DNA from: Kutzneria buriramensis
GTDB lineage: Bacteria > Actinomycetota > Actinomycetes > Mycobacteriales > Pseudonocardiaceae
DNA: 64,000 bases
Reading direction: 5' to 3'
Assembly: GCF_003387475.1 (NCBI RefSeq)
Contig: NZ_QUNO01000015.1
Location: 124,001 to 188,000 of the forward strand
Made by a program: the position numbers and the translations under genes
In this document: piece after piece, positions 47,380-55,487 of the stretch
How positions within the stretch are numbered: the stretch's first letter is position 1
Layout of the letters: every line of letters begins with the position of its first letter
The notes under the pieces: model-generated
What the model saw: the letters and a program-made list of their open reading frames with translations, nothing else
What the model was told of the DNA's origin: nothing
The model's database searches: none

Positions 47380-48041
47380 AGCCGGACCCGGCCGGACTCC
47401 GGCCGCTCGGTCAGCAGCTTCACGTACGCCGGCACCACGGCCTCCGGCAGCTGCCGGTCGCTGATGTCCTCGCCGGGAAACGCGTCCTGGTGCATCTTCG
47501 TGCGCAGGTCGCCGGGGTCGACGACCCACACCCGCAGCGCGGGCACCTCCGCCGCCAGCACCTTGCCGATCTGCTCCAGCGCGGCCTTGGCCGAGCCGTA
47601 CCCACCCCACCCGGGATACGGTTCGACGGCGGCGTCGGACGTCACGAACACGACCGCGCCGTCCCGGTCCACCAGCGCCGGCAGCGCCTCCTGGGTCAGC
47701 GCCAGCTGGGCCAGCACGTTCACCTCGTACACCTCGCGCAGCCCGTCCAGCGGGAAGTCGGACAGCGCCGGCAGCGGGCTCGGGCCCAGCACGCCGGCGT
47801 TGTTGACCAGCAGGTCCGGGCCGCCGAGCTCGGCCGCGGCGGCCACCAGGTCGGCGCGGTGGCCGGCGTCGGTGATGTCGCCGGCCACCGCGCGCACCGG
47901 CCCCGGCAGCTGCTCGGCGGCGGCCGCCAGGTCCTCGGCCCCCCTGGCGTCGAGGACCAGGCTCCAGCCGGCGTCGGACAGGCCGTGGGCCAGCGCGAGG
48001 CCCAGGCCCCGGGACGCGCCGGTGATGATCGCGACGGGCAT
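47376..48041 (-). CDS. Short-chain dehydrogenase/reductase
   Basis: 221 residues of classical SDR: nucleotide-binding TGASRGLG at residues 7-14, DITD, LLVNNAGVLG, catalytic Ser in VFVTSDAAVEP, Tyr and Lys in YGSAKAAL. The C-terminal half is short, so substrate contacts are reduced. ATG 48041 has GAGGAGGT seven bases upstream, which rejects the longer frame starting at 48110. First gene of the SDR-VOC-QueA-like operon, divergent from the two-component genes. Confidence 0.9.
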   Translation of the reverse strand: MPVAIITGASRGLGLALAHGLSDAGWSLVLDARGAEDLAAAAEQLPGPVRAVAGDITDAGHRADLVAAAAELGGPDLLVNNAGVLGPSPLPALSDFPLDGLREVYEVNVLAQLALTQEALPALVDRDGAVVFVTSDAAVEPYPGWGGYGSAKAALEQIGKVLAAEVPALRVWVVDPGDLRTKMHQDAFPGEDISDRQLPEAVVPAYVKLLTERPESGRVRL

Positions 48042-48184
48042 CCCCGCCACCTCCTCGAAACGTCGTTTCCGCTCGTCATCGACGCTAGGCGGCGGGCGCG
48101 GCCGAACCATCGGGCTCGGGACCCGGCCGGCCTACGACCTTGGACCTAGGACCGCCGCCCGATCCGCGCCGGCGCGGATGTGGG

Positions 48185-48190
48185 TACGGT
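48185..48190 (+). promoter_or_regulatory. -10 element of a probable leaderless sensor kinase transcript
   Basis: TACGGT ends 6 bases before ATG 48197, placing the transcript start at the start codon. Upstream, GGACCTAGGACC (about 48142-48153) contains GGACC half-sites reminiscent of DevR boxes, which would suit autoregulation by the downstream NarL-type regulator. Confidence 0.4.
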
Positions 48191-48196
48191 GCGTAC

Positions 48197-49330
48197 ATGG
48201 GCACGTGCGACCGGGGTGAGCTGCGCGAACTGAGCGCGGCGGTGCTCGCCGTGACCGCGCGGCGGTCGGTGCGCGAGGTGCTCCAGACCATCCTGACGGC
48301 GGCGCGGCGGCTGCTCGACGCCCGCTACGCGGCGCTGGGCGTGCCGGACGAGAACGGGTCGTTCGCCGAGTTCCTGGCCGACGGCATCAGCGACGAGCAG
48401 TGGAAGGCGATCGGCCCGGTGCCGCGCCAGCACGGGCTGCTCGGCGTGCTGCTGCGCGACCCGAACCCGGTGCGGCTGAACGACATCCGCCGGCACCCGC
48501 AGTTCGAGTGGTGGCCGGCGGCGCACCCCGTGCTCACCGACTTCCTCGGCATGCCGATCACCGACGGCGACGAGATCCTCGGCGAACTGTTCCTGGCCAA
48601 CAAGAACACGCCAGGCGGCTTCAGCGCCGAGGACGAGGAGATGCTGCGGCTGCTGGCCGCGCACGCGGCCATCGCGATCGTCAACGCCCGCCTCTACGAG
48701 CGCAGCCGGGAGCTGTCCATTGTGGAGGAAAGAAACCGGATCGCGCGCGAGCTGCACGACGCCGTGACACAGAAGCTGTTCTCGCTGCGCCTGACCGCCG
48801 ACGCGGCGGCGGCCCTGGTCGACCGCGACGCCGAGCGGGCCGCCGCCGAGCTGGACACCGTGCGAAGGCTGGCGTCCGAGGTCAGCGCCGAGCTGCGGGC
48901 GGTGGTGGTCGGCCTGCTGCCGGTCGATCTCTCCGGCGACGGCCTGGACGCCGCCTTGCGCAAGCAGGCCGAGCTGCTGGACCGGGTGCACGACGCCGAG
49001 GTGGTGTTCGTCGGCTGCCCGGTGTCGAAGCTGACGTCCGCGCGACGCGAGGCCCTGTACCGGATCGCGCAGGAGGCGTTGCACAACGCGTTGCGGCACG
49101 GGGATCCGAGCCGGGTGGAGATCGACCTGTCCGAACGGGGCGGTCAGGTGGCGTTGCAGGTCCGGGACGACGGCGTCGGCTTCGAGCCGGAACGGTCCGA
49201 GCAGGCCGCGCGCAAGCTGGGGCTGTCGTCGATGCGGGAGCGGGCGCGGTCGGTCGGCGGCCGGCTGGTCGTCACCTCGACTCCCGGCGGCGGCACGACG
49301 GTGCGGGTGGAGGTGGCGACCGGTGGGTGA
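48197..49330 (+). CDS. GAF-domain sensor histidine kinase, DevS/DosS type
   Basis: 377 residues, cytoplasmic. One GAF domain (about 10-165) contains RLNDIRRHPQFEWWPAAHPV then LTDFLGMPI, matching DevS/DosS GAF domains, followed by ELFLANKN. The kinase is of the HisKA_3 class: IARELHDAVTQKLFSLRL with the phospho-His, then an HATPase_c with EALHNALRHGDPS (N box), RDDGVGFEP (G1) and LGLSSMRERARSVGGRL (G2). DevS senses O2/NO/CO by haem in GAF-A; only one GAF is present here and haem binding is not proven. Overlaps the response regulator gene by 8 bases. Confidence 0.9.
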   Translation: MGTCDRGELRELSAAVLAVTARRSVREVLQTILTAARRLLDARYAALGVPDENGSFAEFLADGISDEQWKAIGPVPRQHGLLGVLLRDPNPVRLNDIRRHPQFEWWPAAHPVLTDFLGMPITDGDEILGELFLANKNTPGGFSAEDEEMLRLLAAHAAIAIVNARLYERSRELSIVEERNRIARELHDAVTQKLFSLRLTADAAAALVDRDAERAAAELDTVRRLASEVSAELRAVVVGLLPVDLSGDGLDAALRKQAELLDRVHDAEVVFVGCPVSKLTSARREALYRIAQEALHNALRHGDPSRVEIDLSERGGQVALQVRDDGVGFEPERSEQAARKLGLSSMRERARSVGGRLVVTSTPGGGTTVRVEVATGG

Positions 49331-49958
49331 CCCGATCAAAGTCCTTGTGGTGGACGACCATCCGGTGGTGCGCCAGGGACTGCGCACCTTCCTGGACCTC
49401 CAGGACGACATCGCCGTCGTCGGCGAGGCCGCCGACGGCGAGTCCTGTGTGGACGCCGTGGCCGAGCTGGAACCGGATGTGGTGCTGCTGGACCTGAAGA
49501 TGCCCGGCAGCGGGGGAGTGGAGGCGCTGCGAGGCCTTCGGGCGAACGGCAGCGCCGCGAGGGTGTTGGTGATCACCAGCTTCACCGACCCGACCGCCGT
49601 GCTGCCGGCGGTCCGCGCGGGCGCCGCCGGGTACGTCTACAAGGACGTGGATCCGCCGGCCCTGGCGGCGGCGATCCGGGCGGTGCACGCCGGACATGTG
49701 TTGCTGCACCCCGATGTCGCACGGCTGCTGGCCGCCGGCGAGGCGCAGCCGCACGGCGTGCACCTCACCGGCCGCGAGCGCGAGGTGCTCGCCGAGCTGG
49801 CCCGTGGCCGGTCCAACCGGGAGATCGCCAGGTCGCTGGTGCTGTCCGAGAAGACGGTGAAGACGCACGTCAGCGCCATCCTGGCCAAGCTCGGCGTGCA
49901 GGACCGCACCCAGGCGGCGCTGCACGCCGTCCGCACCGGACTGATCAGTTCCGGGTGA
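49323..49958 (+). CDS. NarL/FixJ-type response regulator
   Basis: 211 residues. Receiver: KVLVVDDHPVVRQGLRTFL, phospho-Asp in VVLLDLKMPGSGG, Thr/Ser in VLVITSF, Lys in GYVYKDV. Output: LTGREREVLAELARGRSNREIARSLVLSEKTVKTHVSAIL, a LuxR-type HTH. GTG 49323 overlaps the kinase stop, so both are made together. The 3' end overlaps the convergent methyltransferase gene by 14 bases. Confidence 0.93.
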   Translation: MGDPIKVLVVDDHPVVRQGLRTFLDLQDDIAVVGEAADGESCVDAVAELEPDVVLLDLKMPGSGGVEALRGLRANGSAARVLVITSFTDPTAVLPAVRAGAAGYVYKDVDPPALAAAIRAVHAGHVLLHPDVARLLAAGEAQPHGVHLTGREREVLAELARGRSNREIARSLVLSEKTVKTHVSAILAKLGVQDRTQAALHAVRTGLISSG

Positions 49959-51009
49959 GCAGCACGCGATAGGCGTTGGAGTAGCCGTGTTTGCGCCCGT
50001 ACGGCGCGTGCAGCTTGTCGGCGATGAACGCGAGCACCAGCAGCGGCACCGAGATCACCATGCTCAGCTTGCGGACCAGCTTGCGCAGCGCGCTCGGCGG
50101 CTTCGGCTGCCACGGCACGTCGTTGCCCTTGACCACCCAGTTCGCCCACAGCGCCAGCGCCGCCACCATGTCCATCGAGCCGTGCGGCTCGGCCCGCTGC
50201 TCGTCCAGCACGGTGAAACCCAGTTCCTCGGCGGCCTTCTTGAGGTTGCCGATCGGCATCATGTTCAAATGCTGCGGTTGCAGCCACGGCATCCAGTACC
50301 GGCCGAGGATCCGGCCCCAGCGCGACTCCGGGTCCGGCAGCTCGATCACCAGGTGCCCGCCGGGCGGCAGCACCGCCGCTGCGGCGGACAGCTCAGCCTT
50401 CGGGTCCAGCGTGTGCTCCAGATAGTGGAACATGCTGATCACGTCGTAGTTGCCGGCCAGTTCGCCGGTCATTTCCGGGAAGTTCCCCCGGAACCCCTTG
50501 CTGATCCAGCCGTGCTCCTGGGCCAGCTCCACGCCCGCGCTCATGTCCAGGCCGTGGAACTCCGTGTCCGGCAACACTTCCGCGGCCGCCTTGCAGAAGT
50601 GCCCGTGCCCGGTGCCGACGTCCAGCCAGCGCTTGGGCGCGTGGTGCTTGGTCAGCAGCGACGCGCGGTCCTTCAGGCCGGCCGTGTTGCCCTCGAACAT
50701 GGCCGCCATCTGCTTCTCGCCGAGGCCGTCGTAGCAGTCGCGGTAGTAGAACTCCAGGCCGGCGAGGCTCAGCCGGGGGTTCTGGAAGACGTGATGGCAG
50801 TCCTGGCACTCGGACAGCTCGAACCGGCCCGGCTTGTGCTGCAACAGGTCCACGGTGCGCAGGCGGGTGGCCAGGTTGCCGCCGCCGCACCAGGCGCAGT
50901 CGTCGCGGCGGGGTTCGTAGAAGCGGTCCAGCCCGGCCTCGATGTCGGCGAGGTACTGGGGGCGCCGCGCGGCGACAGGATCCGTCTCCGGCAGGGAGGA
51001 AGCGGTCAT
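49945..51009 (-). CDS. Class I SAM-dependent methyltransferase with N-terminal zinc-binding domain
   Basis: 354 residues. Cys pairs CAWCGG (about residues 38-43) and CQDCHHVFQNPR form a zinc-binding module typical of sugar C-methyltransferase-like proteins. SAM-binding motif I is WLDVGTGHGHFCKAAAEV; later MFHYLEHTLDPKAEL and LPPGGHLVIELPDP, then WMPWLQPQHLNMMP. A hydrophobic C-terminal segment (LSMVISVPLLVLAFIADKL) could anchor it to the membrane. Substrate may be a lipid- or nucleotide-linked sugar or polyketide; this is inferred. Start 51009 is chosen over an upstream in-frame 51093. Confidence 0.85.
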   Translation of the reverse strand: MTASSLPETDPVAARRPQYLADIEAGLDRFYEPRRDDCAWCGGGNLATRLRTVDLLQHKPGRFELSECQDCHHVFQNPRLSLAGLEFYYRDCYDGLGEKQMAAMFEGNTAGLKDRASLLTKHHAPKRWLDVGTGHGHFCKAAAEVLPDTEFHGLDMSAGVELAQEHGWISKGFRGNFPEMTGELAGNYDVISMFHYLEHTLDPKAELSAAAAVLPPGGHLVIELPDPESRWGRILGRYWMPWLQPQHLNMMPIGNLKKAAEELGFTVLDEQRAEPHGSMDMVAALALWANWVVKGNDVPWQPKPPSALRKLVRKLSMVISVPLLVLAFIADKLHAPYGRKHGYSNAYRVLLTRN

Positions 51010-51090
51010 GGGCCGCAGCGTAGCGGCGATCACCACCGGTGTCTGCGCACCTACGGTGGTAAAAACGGGTCCGAACAAGACCTCCCGCCA

Positions 51091-51111
51091 CATTGTTCAC
51101 AACGGACAATG
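51091..51111. promoter_or_regulatory. CATTGT-N9-ACAATG dyad between methyltransferase and phosphodiesterase genes
   Basis: Perfect 6-bp arms (with near-match to 8 bp) lie 24 bases before the phosphodiesterase ATG and in the divergent intergenic region. The form resembles MarR-type operators; no MarR gene is adjacent. Confidence 0.4.
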
Positions 51112-51134
51112 CGTCGGGCACGGAGGAGGATGGC

Positions 51135-51866
51135 ATGACGGCACTGTTCGCGCAGATCAGCGATCTACATCTGGACGGCACCGTACGTGCCACCGACCGC
51201 GCGCGGCGGGTGGTGGGCTACCTGAACGGGCTCGCCCGGCCGGTGGACGCGGTGCTCGTCACCGGCGACATCGCCGACCACGGGACGGAGGCGGAATACG
51301 AGGAGGCCGCGCGGCTGTTCGCCACCATGTCGGTGCCGGTGCTGCCGTGCCCGGGCAACCACGACGTGCGCGGGCCGTACCGCAAGGCGTTGCTCGACGA
51401 GGAACCGGTCGGCGGCCCGATCAACCGCCGGCACCGCGTCGCCGGCGTCACCGTCCTGTTGGTGGACGGGACCGTGCCGGCCCAGGGACACGGTTACGTC
51501 GACGACGAGACCATCGCGTGGCTGGAGGAGCAGCTGCGGGATCCCTCGCCGACGCTGATCGCCCTTCACCACCCGCCGGTTCGGATCCACGAGCCGTCCC
51601 TGGACAAGATCCTGCTGCACTCGCCGGACCGGCTCGAGGCGCTGGTGGCGGCGCATCCGCAGGTGATCGCCGTGCTCACCGGGCACGCCCACACCGCCGC
51701 CGCCTCGACGTTCGCCGGCCGGCCGCTCGTCATCGCGCCGGCCGTGACCTACGCGCTGCGCATGCCGTGGGAGGGCGGCGACATCCGCAACTGGGACCAG
51801 CCGCCGGGCGTCGCCTTCCACGTGATCGACGACTCCCGGATCATCACGCACTTCCGGGTCGCGTGA
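51135..51866 (+). CDS. cpdA: Calcineurin-like metallophosphoesterase, CpdA-type cyclic nucleotide phosphodiesterase
   Basis: 243 residues. Motifs: AQISDLHL (Asp, His), LVTGDIADHG (Asp), CPGNHDVRG (Asn, His), LIALHHPPV (His), VLTGHAHTAAA (His pair). This is the Icc/CpdA pattern that hydrolyses 3',5'-cAMP and related phosphodiesters using a dinuclear metal centre. GGAGGAGG precedes ATG 51135. Its stop overlaps the LysE gene start (GTGA). Confidence 0.85.
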   Translation: MTALFAQISDLHLDGTVRATDRARRVVGYLNGLARPVDAVLVTGDIADHGTEAEYEEAARLFATMSVPVLPCPGNHDVRGPYRKALLDEEPVGGPINRRHRVAGVTVLLVDGTVPAQGHGYVDDETIAWLEEQLRDPSPTLIALHHPPVRIHEPSLDKILLHSPDRLEALVAAHPQVIAVLTGHAHTAAASTFAGRPLVIAPAVTYALRMPWEGGDIRNWDQPPGVAFHVIDDSRIITHFRVA

Positions 51867-52441
51867 TCCATCCGTACGCCGTGCTGGGGTTCCTCGCGGC
51901 GGTCTTTCCCATCACGGCCACGCCCGGCGCGAGCGTCGCCCTGCTGATCCAGGGCGGCCGGCGACGGGCCGTGCCCGTCATCCTCGGCACCGTGACCGGG
52001 CTGTACGTGCACGCCACGCTCGCCGTGTTGGGATTGTCGGCGCTGGTCATGGAATCCAGCGAGGCCTTCGCCGTGGTGCGGGTCGTCGGCGCCGTGTACC
52101 TCGTGGGCCTCGGTTTGTGGACGTGGTTCGCCACCGGCTCTCGCGTCGCCAGGGCCCGCACCGACCCCACCTACACGCGGGCGCTGCTGGCCAACGTGCT
52201 GAACCCCAAGGCCGCCTCCATCTACCTCACCCTGGTGCCTCAGTTCGTTGCCCCGCAAGAGAATCTCGCCGGCCAGATCTACGTGCTGGTCACCGCGCAC
52301 GCCCTGCTGGCGATCACCTGGCTGTCCCTCTGGGCCTTCGTCCTGCGCCGGATCCCCACCACCGACGCCTTCCGCCGGTGGACCCGCCGCGTCACGTCGG
52401 TCGTCCTGGTGGCGCTCGGCGTCCGCGCCGCCACCACCTGA
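51863..52441 (+). CDS. LysE/RhtB family amino-acid exporter
   Basis: 192 residues with about six membrane helices. Signature FPITATPGASVALLIQGG near the N-terminus corresponds to the LysE PGPxxxL motif; ALLANVLNPKAASIYLTLVPQF is the second conserved region. GTG 51863 overlaps the phosphodiesterase stop. The substrate is likely an amino acid or small amphipathic metabolite. Followed within 3 bases by hairpin repeat copy B. Confidence 0.88.
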   Translation: MIHPYAVLGFLAAVFPITATPGASVALLIQGGRRRAVPVILGTVTGLYVHATLAVLGLSALVMESSEAFAVVRVVGAVYLVGLGLWTWFATGSRVARARTDPTYTRALLANVLNPKAASIYLTLVPQFVAPQENLAGQIYVLVTAHALLAITWLSLWAFVLRRIPTTDAFRRWTRRVTSVVLVALGVRAATT

Positions 52442-52443
52442 GC

Positions 52444-52491
52444 GTGTCCGAAAAGCACATTCGGGGTGCCCGAGCGCGCGACTCGCGGGGG
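52444..52491 (-). repeat. Intergenic hairpin repeat, copy B
   Basis: Read on the minus strand it has CCCCGCGAGTCGCGC, CCCCGAATG, a variable loop and TTTTCGGACA. It begins two bases after the LysE stop and ends about 34 bases before the LtrA start. Confidence 0.8.
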
Positions 52492-52525
52492 TGAGGGTGC
52501 CCGAATCGTGTCGGTGAGCGAGAGT

Positions 52526-53662
52526 ATGTCCGTGACTACGTGGTACCGGCCGATGCGGGCCCGGGGCATGCACGAGGTGCACCGGGTGTCGACCCCGCTC
52601 GAGCTGCTCTTCGACCTCTGCTTCGTCGTCGCCGTCTCGCAGGCGGCGGCGCAGCTGCACCACGCGCTGGGCAGCGCCCACCCCGCCAACGGGGTGCTGC
52701 ACTACGTGATGATCTTCTTCGGCATCTGGTGGGCGTGGATGAACTTCACCTGGTTCGCCACCGCCTACGACACCGACGACGGCGTCTACCGGGCGACCAC
52801 GCTGGTGCAGATCACCGGCGTGCTGATCATGGCGGCCGGCGTGCCGAGGGCGTTCGGCGACGACTTCCGGATCGTGATCGTCGGCTACGTCGTGATGCGG
52901 CTGGCCATGGTCAGCCAGTGGCTGCGTGCCGCCAGGTCCGACCCGGAGCGCCGGCGGACGGCGCTGCGCTACGCCGGCGGCATCTTCGGGGTGCAGCTGC
53001 TCTGGGTGTGCCTGCCGCTGTTGCCGGTGTGGATGTTCGGCGTGTTCGTCCTGCTGGAACTGGCCATCCCGCCGTGGGCGGAGCACACGACGCCGACCAG
53101 CTGGCACCCGCACCACATCATGGAGCGCTACAGCCTGTTCACGCTGATCGTGCTGGGCGAGTCGGTGCTGGCCGCGACCACGGCCACCCAGGCGGCCCTG
53201 GACTCCGGCACCAAGTTCGGCGACCTTGCCGTGCTGGCCGCCAGCGGGCTGCTGATCGTGTTCGGCATGTGGTGGCTGTACTTCGACCGCCCCGCCCACT
53301 ACCTGCTGACCTCGCTGCGGACCTCGCTCATCTGGGGCTACAGCCACTTCGCGGTGTTCGCCTCGGCGGCGGCCGTCGGCGCGGGCCTGGAGGAGGCCGT
53401 CGAGGCGCACGACCACATCGGCTGGGCCATCGCCGTGCCGGTCGCCGTCTACGTGCTCGGCGCCTGGGCGCTGCAGGTGCGGCCCCGCCACGAACACGCC
53501 CTGGACGCCGCGCATCTGGCGGCGGTGGTCCTGATCGTGCTCACGCCGCTGACGCCGTGGGCGGTGCCGGCGACCGCGGTGGTCGTCGTGCTGCTGGTGG
53601 TGCTCAGCCTGCTGCTGGCGCGGCCGTCGACTCCCGAGGAACCAGAGCAGTTGGCACTGTGA
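52526..53662 (+). CDS. Low-temperature requirement protein A (LtrA) family membrane protein
   Basis: 378 residues, about 11 membrane helices. Family marks: STPLELLFDLCFVVAVSQAA near the start, WWAWMNFTWFATAYDTDD, and HHIMERYSLFTLIVLGESVLA in the middle. Function of LtrA is not defined biochemically (named from Listeria growth at low temperature). ATG 52526 is used; an in-frame GTG at 52508 is possible. The last 59 bases overlap the convergent LacI gene. Confidence 0.9.
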   Translation: MSVTTWYRPMRARGMHEVHRVSTPLELLFDLCFVVAVSQAAAQLHHALGSAHPANGVLHYVMIFFGIWWAWMNFTWFATAYDTDDGVYRATTLVQITGVLIMAAGVPRAFGDDFRIVIVGYVVMRLAMVSQWLRAARSDPERRRTALRYAGGIFGVQLLWVCLPLLPVWMFGVFVLLELAIPPWAEHTTPTSWHPHHIMERYSLFTLIVLGESVLAATTATQAALDSGTKFGDLAVLAASGLLIVFGMWWLYFDRPAHYLLTSLRTSLIWGYSHFAVFASAAAVGAGLEEAVEAHDHIGWAIAVPVAVYVLGAWALQVRPRHEHALDAAHLAAVVLIVLTPLTPWAVPATAVVVVLLVVLSLLLARPSTPEEPEQLAL

Positions 53663-54632
53663 CGACGGAGTCCTGATCGGACGGGCCGAACGCCAGCTCC
53701 ACGGCCTTGCGCCCGATCTCCTCCAGCGGCACGTGCACCGTGGTCAGGTTCGGCCACACGTCCACGGCGGTCGGCAGGTCGTCGTAGCCGGCGACGGACA
53801 CGTCGTCCGGCACCCGCCGCCCGGCCGCCCGCAGCGCGTGCACCGCGCCGGCCGCGACCAGGTCGTTCGCCGCCAGCACGGCCGTGAAGTCGGCGTCGGC
53901 GGCGAGCAGCCGCTCGACCCCCGCCCGCCCGGCCTCCCGGCTGAAGTCCCCGTGCACCACCAGGTCCGGCGCGAGCTCGACGCCGGCCTCGGCCAGCGCC
54001 GACCGGAAGCCGGCCAGCCGGGACGTGGTGGTGGTCCGGCCGTCCGGGCCGGTGATGTACGCGATGCGCCGGTGGCCGAGGTCGAGCAGGTGCCGGGTGA
54101 TCGCCGCCGACCCGCCGGCGTTGTCGATCTCCACGACGGCGCCGGGCGCGTCCTCGCCGGGCGCGGGCCGCCCGCACAGCACCAGCCGGGTGCCGTGGCT
54201 GAGCATGCCCTTGGCCCGCGCGGTGGCCTCGGCCAGGTACTCGGGGTCCTCGGGGGCCGCGCCGACCAGGATCACCGCGTCGGCCCGGTGCCCGCGCAGC
54301 AGCTCCAGGAACGCGAACTCCTGCTCGGGGTCGCCCTCGGAGTTGCAGATGACCGACAGCCGGCTGGTCTCCGCCGCCGCGCCCTGGATGCCCCGCGCGA
54401 TGCCCGCGAAGAACGGGTCGGAGGCGTCGTTGAGGACCACGCCGACGATGCCGCTGGTGCTGTGCAGCAGCGCCCGGGCGTGCGCGTTGACCACGTAGTC
54501 CAGCTCGCGGACGGCCTGCTGCACCCGCTGGCGCGTGCTCTCCGCGACCGGGTAGTTGCCGTTGAGCACGCGGGACACCGTGGCCGGCGACACGCCGGCG
54601 CGGGCGGCCACCTCGACCAGCGTGACGGGCAT
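53604..54632 (-). CDS. LacI family transcriptional regulator of the adjacent sugar operon
   Basis: 342 residues. N-terminal HTH: TLVEVAARAGVSPATVSRVL followed by hinge region ending NAHARALLHSTSGIVGVV. Periplasmic-binding-like effector domain: DASDPFFAGIARGIQ, VVEIDNAGGSAAITRHLLDL, GHRRIAYITGP, AVLAANDLVAAGAVHAL, VSVAGYDDLP. It lies 24 bases after the isomerase gene and is probably the last gene of the operon it represses. Likely ligand is a sugar or sugar acid handled by the operon. Confidence 0.9.
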   Translation of the reverse strand: MPVTLVEVAARAGVSPATVSRVLNGNYPVAESTRQRVQQAVRELDYVVNAHARALLHSTSGIVGVVLNDASDPFFAGIARGIQGAAAETSRLSVICNSEGDPEQEFAFLELLRGHRADAVILVGAAPEDPEYLAEATARAKGMLSHGTRLVLCGRPAPGEDAPGAVVEIDNAGGSAAITRHLLDLGHRRIAYITGPDGRTTTTSRLAGFRSALAEAGVELAPDLVVHGDFSREAGRAGVERLLAADADFTAVLAANDLVAAGAVHALRAAGRRVPDDVSVAGYDDLPTAVDVWPNLTTVHVPLEEIGRKAVELAFGPSDQDSVVTVPTALVPRESTAAPAAG

Positions 54633-54656
54633 GCGGACTCCCGGGTTTTCGTCCTG

Positions 54657-55487
54657 TTAGACCAGGTGATCACGGTAGCGCTGGATGACCTCGGTCAGCA
54701 CCTCGGCCCCGTTGCGAGCCCACAGCGCGGGGTTGAAGATTTCCACCTCCACGGGCCCGTCGTGGCCGGTGGAATCCACCAGCTCGCGGATCTCGCGCAG
54801 CGGCACGTGGCCGTCGCCGAGCTGGCCACGCCCCAGCAGTACGCCTTCGGGCAGCGGCGTGACCCAGTCCGCCACCTGGAACAGCGCCAGCCGCCCGGTC
54901 TCGCCGGCCCGCCGCACCTGGACGTCCAGCTCCGGGTCCCACCAGGAGTGGTACGTGTCGACCACGACGCCCACCTGCTCGGCCGGGAACGGCTCGGCGA
55001 GGTCCAGTGCCTGCGCCAGCGTCGAGACCACGCAGCGGTCGGAGCAGTACATCGGGTGCAGCGGCTCGATCGCCAGCTGCACGCCCCGTTCGCCGGCATA
55101 CGGCGCGAGCTCCGCCAGCGCGTCCGCGACCCGCCGCCGCGCGCCCACCAGGTCCCGGTCGTCGGCTCCGAGACCGCCGCTGACCAGCACGAGCACCGGG
55201 CAGTTCAGCGCCGCCGCCTCGTCGATGGCCCGCAGGTTGTCGTCCAGCGCGGCACGTCGCTGGACGGGCTCGGCCGCTGTGTAGAAGCCGCCCCGGCACA
55301 GGCTGGTCACGGTCAGCCCGGCGTCCCGGATCAGCCATGCGGCGCGCTCCACGCCGTACTCCTGAACCGGCTCCCGCCACGGCGCGATGCCCGGCACACC
55401 GGCCTCGACGCACCCGGCGACCAGCTCCTCCAGCGACCACTGCTTGATCGTCTCGGAGTTGATGGACAGCCGCGCCAGGTCGCTCAC
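54657..55487 (-). CDS. Sugar phosphate isomerase/epimerase (xylose-isomerase-like TIM barrel)
   Basis: 276 residues. Barrel motifs: LVAGCVEAGVPGIAPWREPV, VTSLCRGGFY, CPVLVLVSGG, VQLAIEPLHPMYCSD with metal Glu, VGVVVDTYHSWWDPE with metal Asp/His, LFQVADW, and VEVEIFNPALW with final Glu. Similar enzymes sit in inositol and sugar-acid pathways. GTG 55487 overlaps the DUF993 stop. No ATG is near the conserved start. Confidence 0.88.
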   Translation of the reverse strand: MSDLARLSINSETIKQWSLEELVAGCVEAGVPGIAPWREPVQEYGVERAAWLIRDAGLTVTSLCRGGFYTAAEPVQRRAALDDNLRAIDEAAALNCPVLVLVSGGLGADDRDLVGARRRVADALAELAPYAGERGVQLAIEPLHPMYCSDRCVVSTLAQALDLAEPFPAEQVGVVVDTYHSWWDPELDVQVRRAGETGRLALFQVADWVTPLPEGVLLGRGQLGDGHVPLREIRELVDSTGHDGPVEVEIFNPALWARNGAEVLTEVIQRYRDHLV

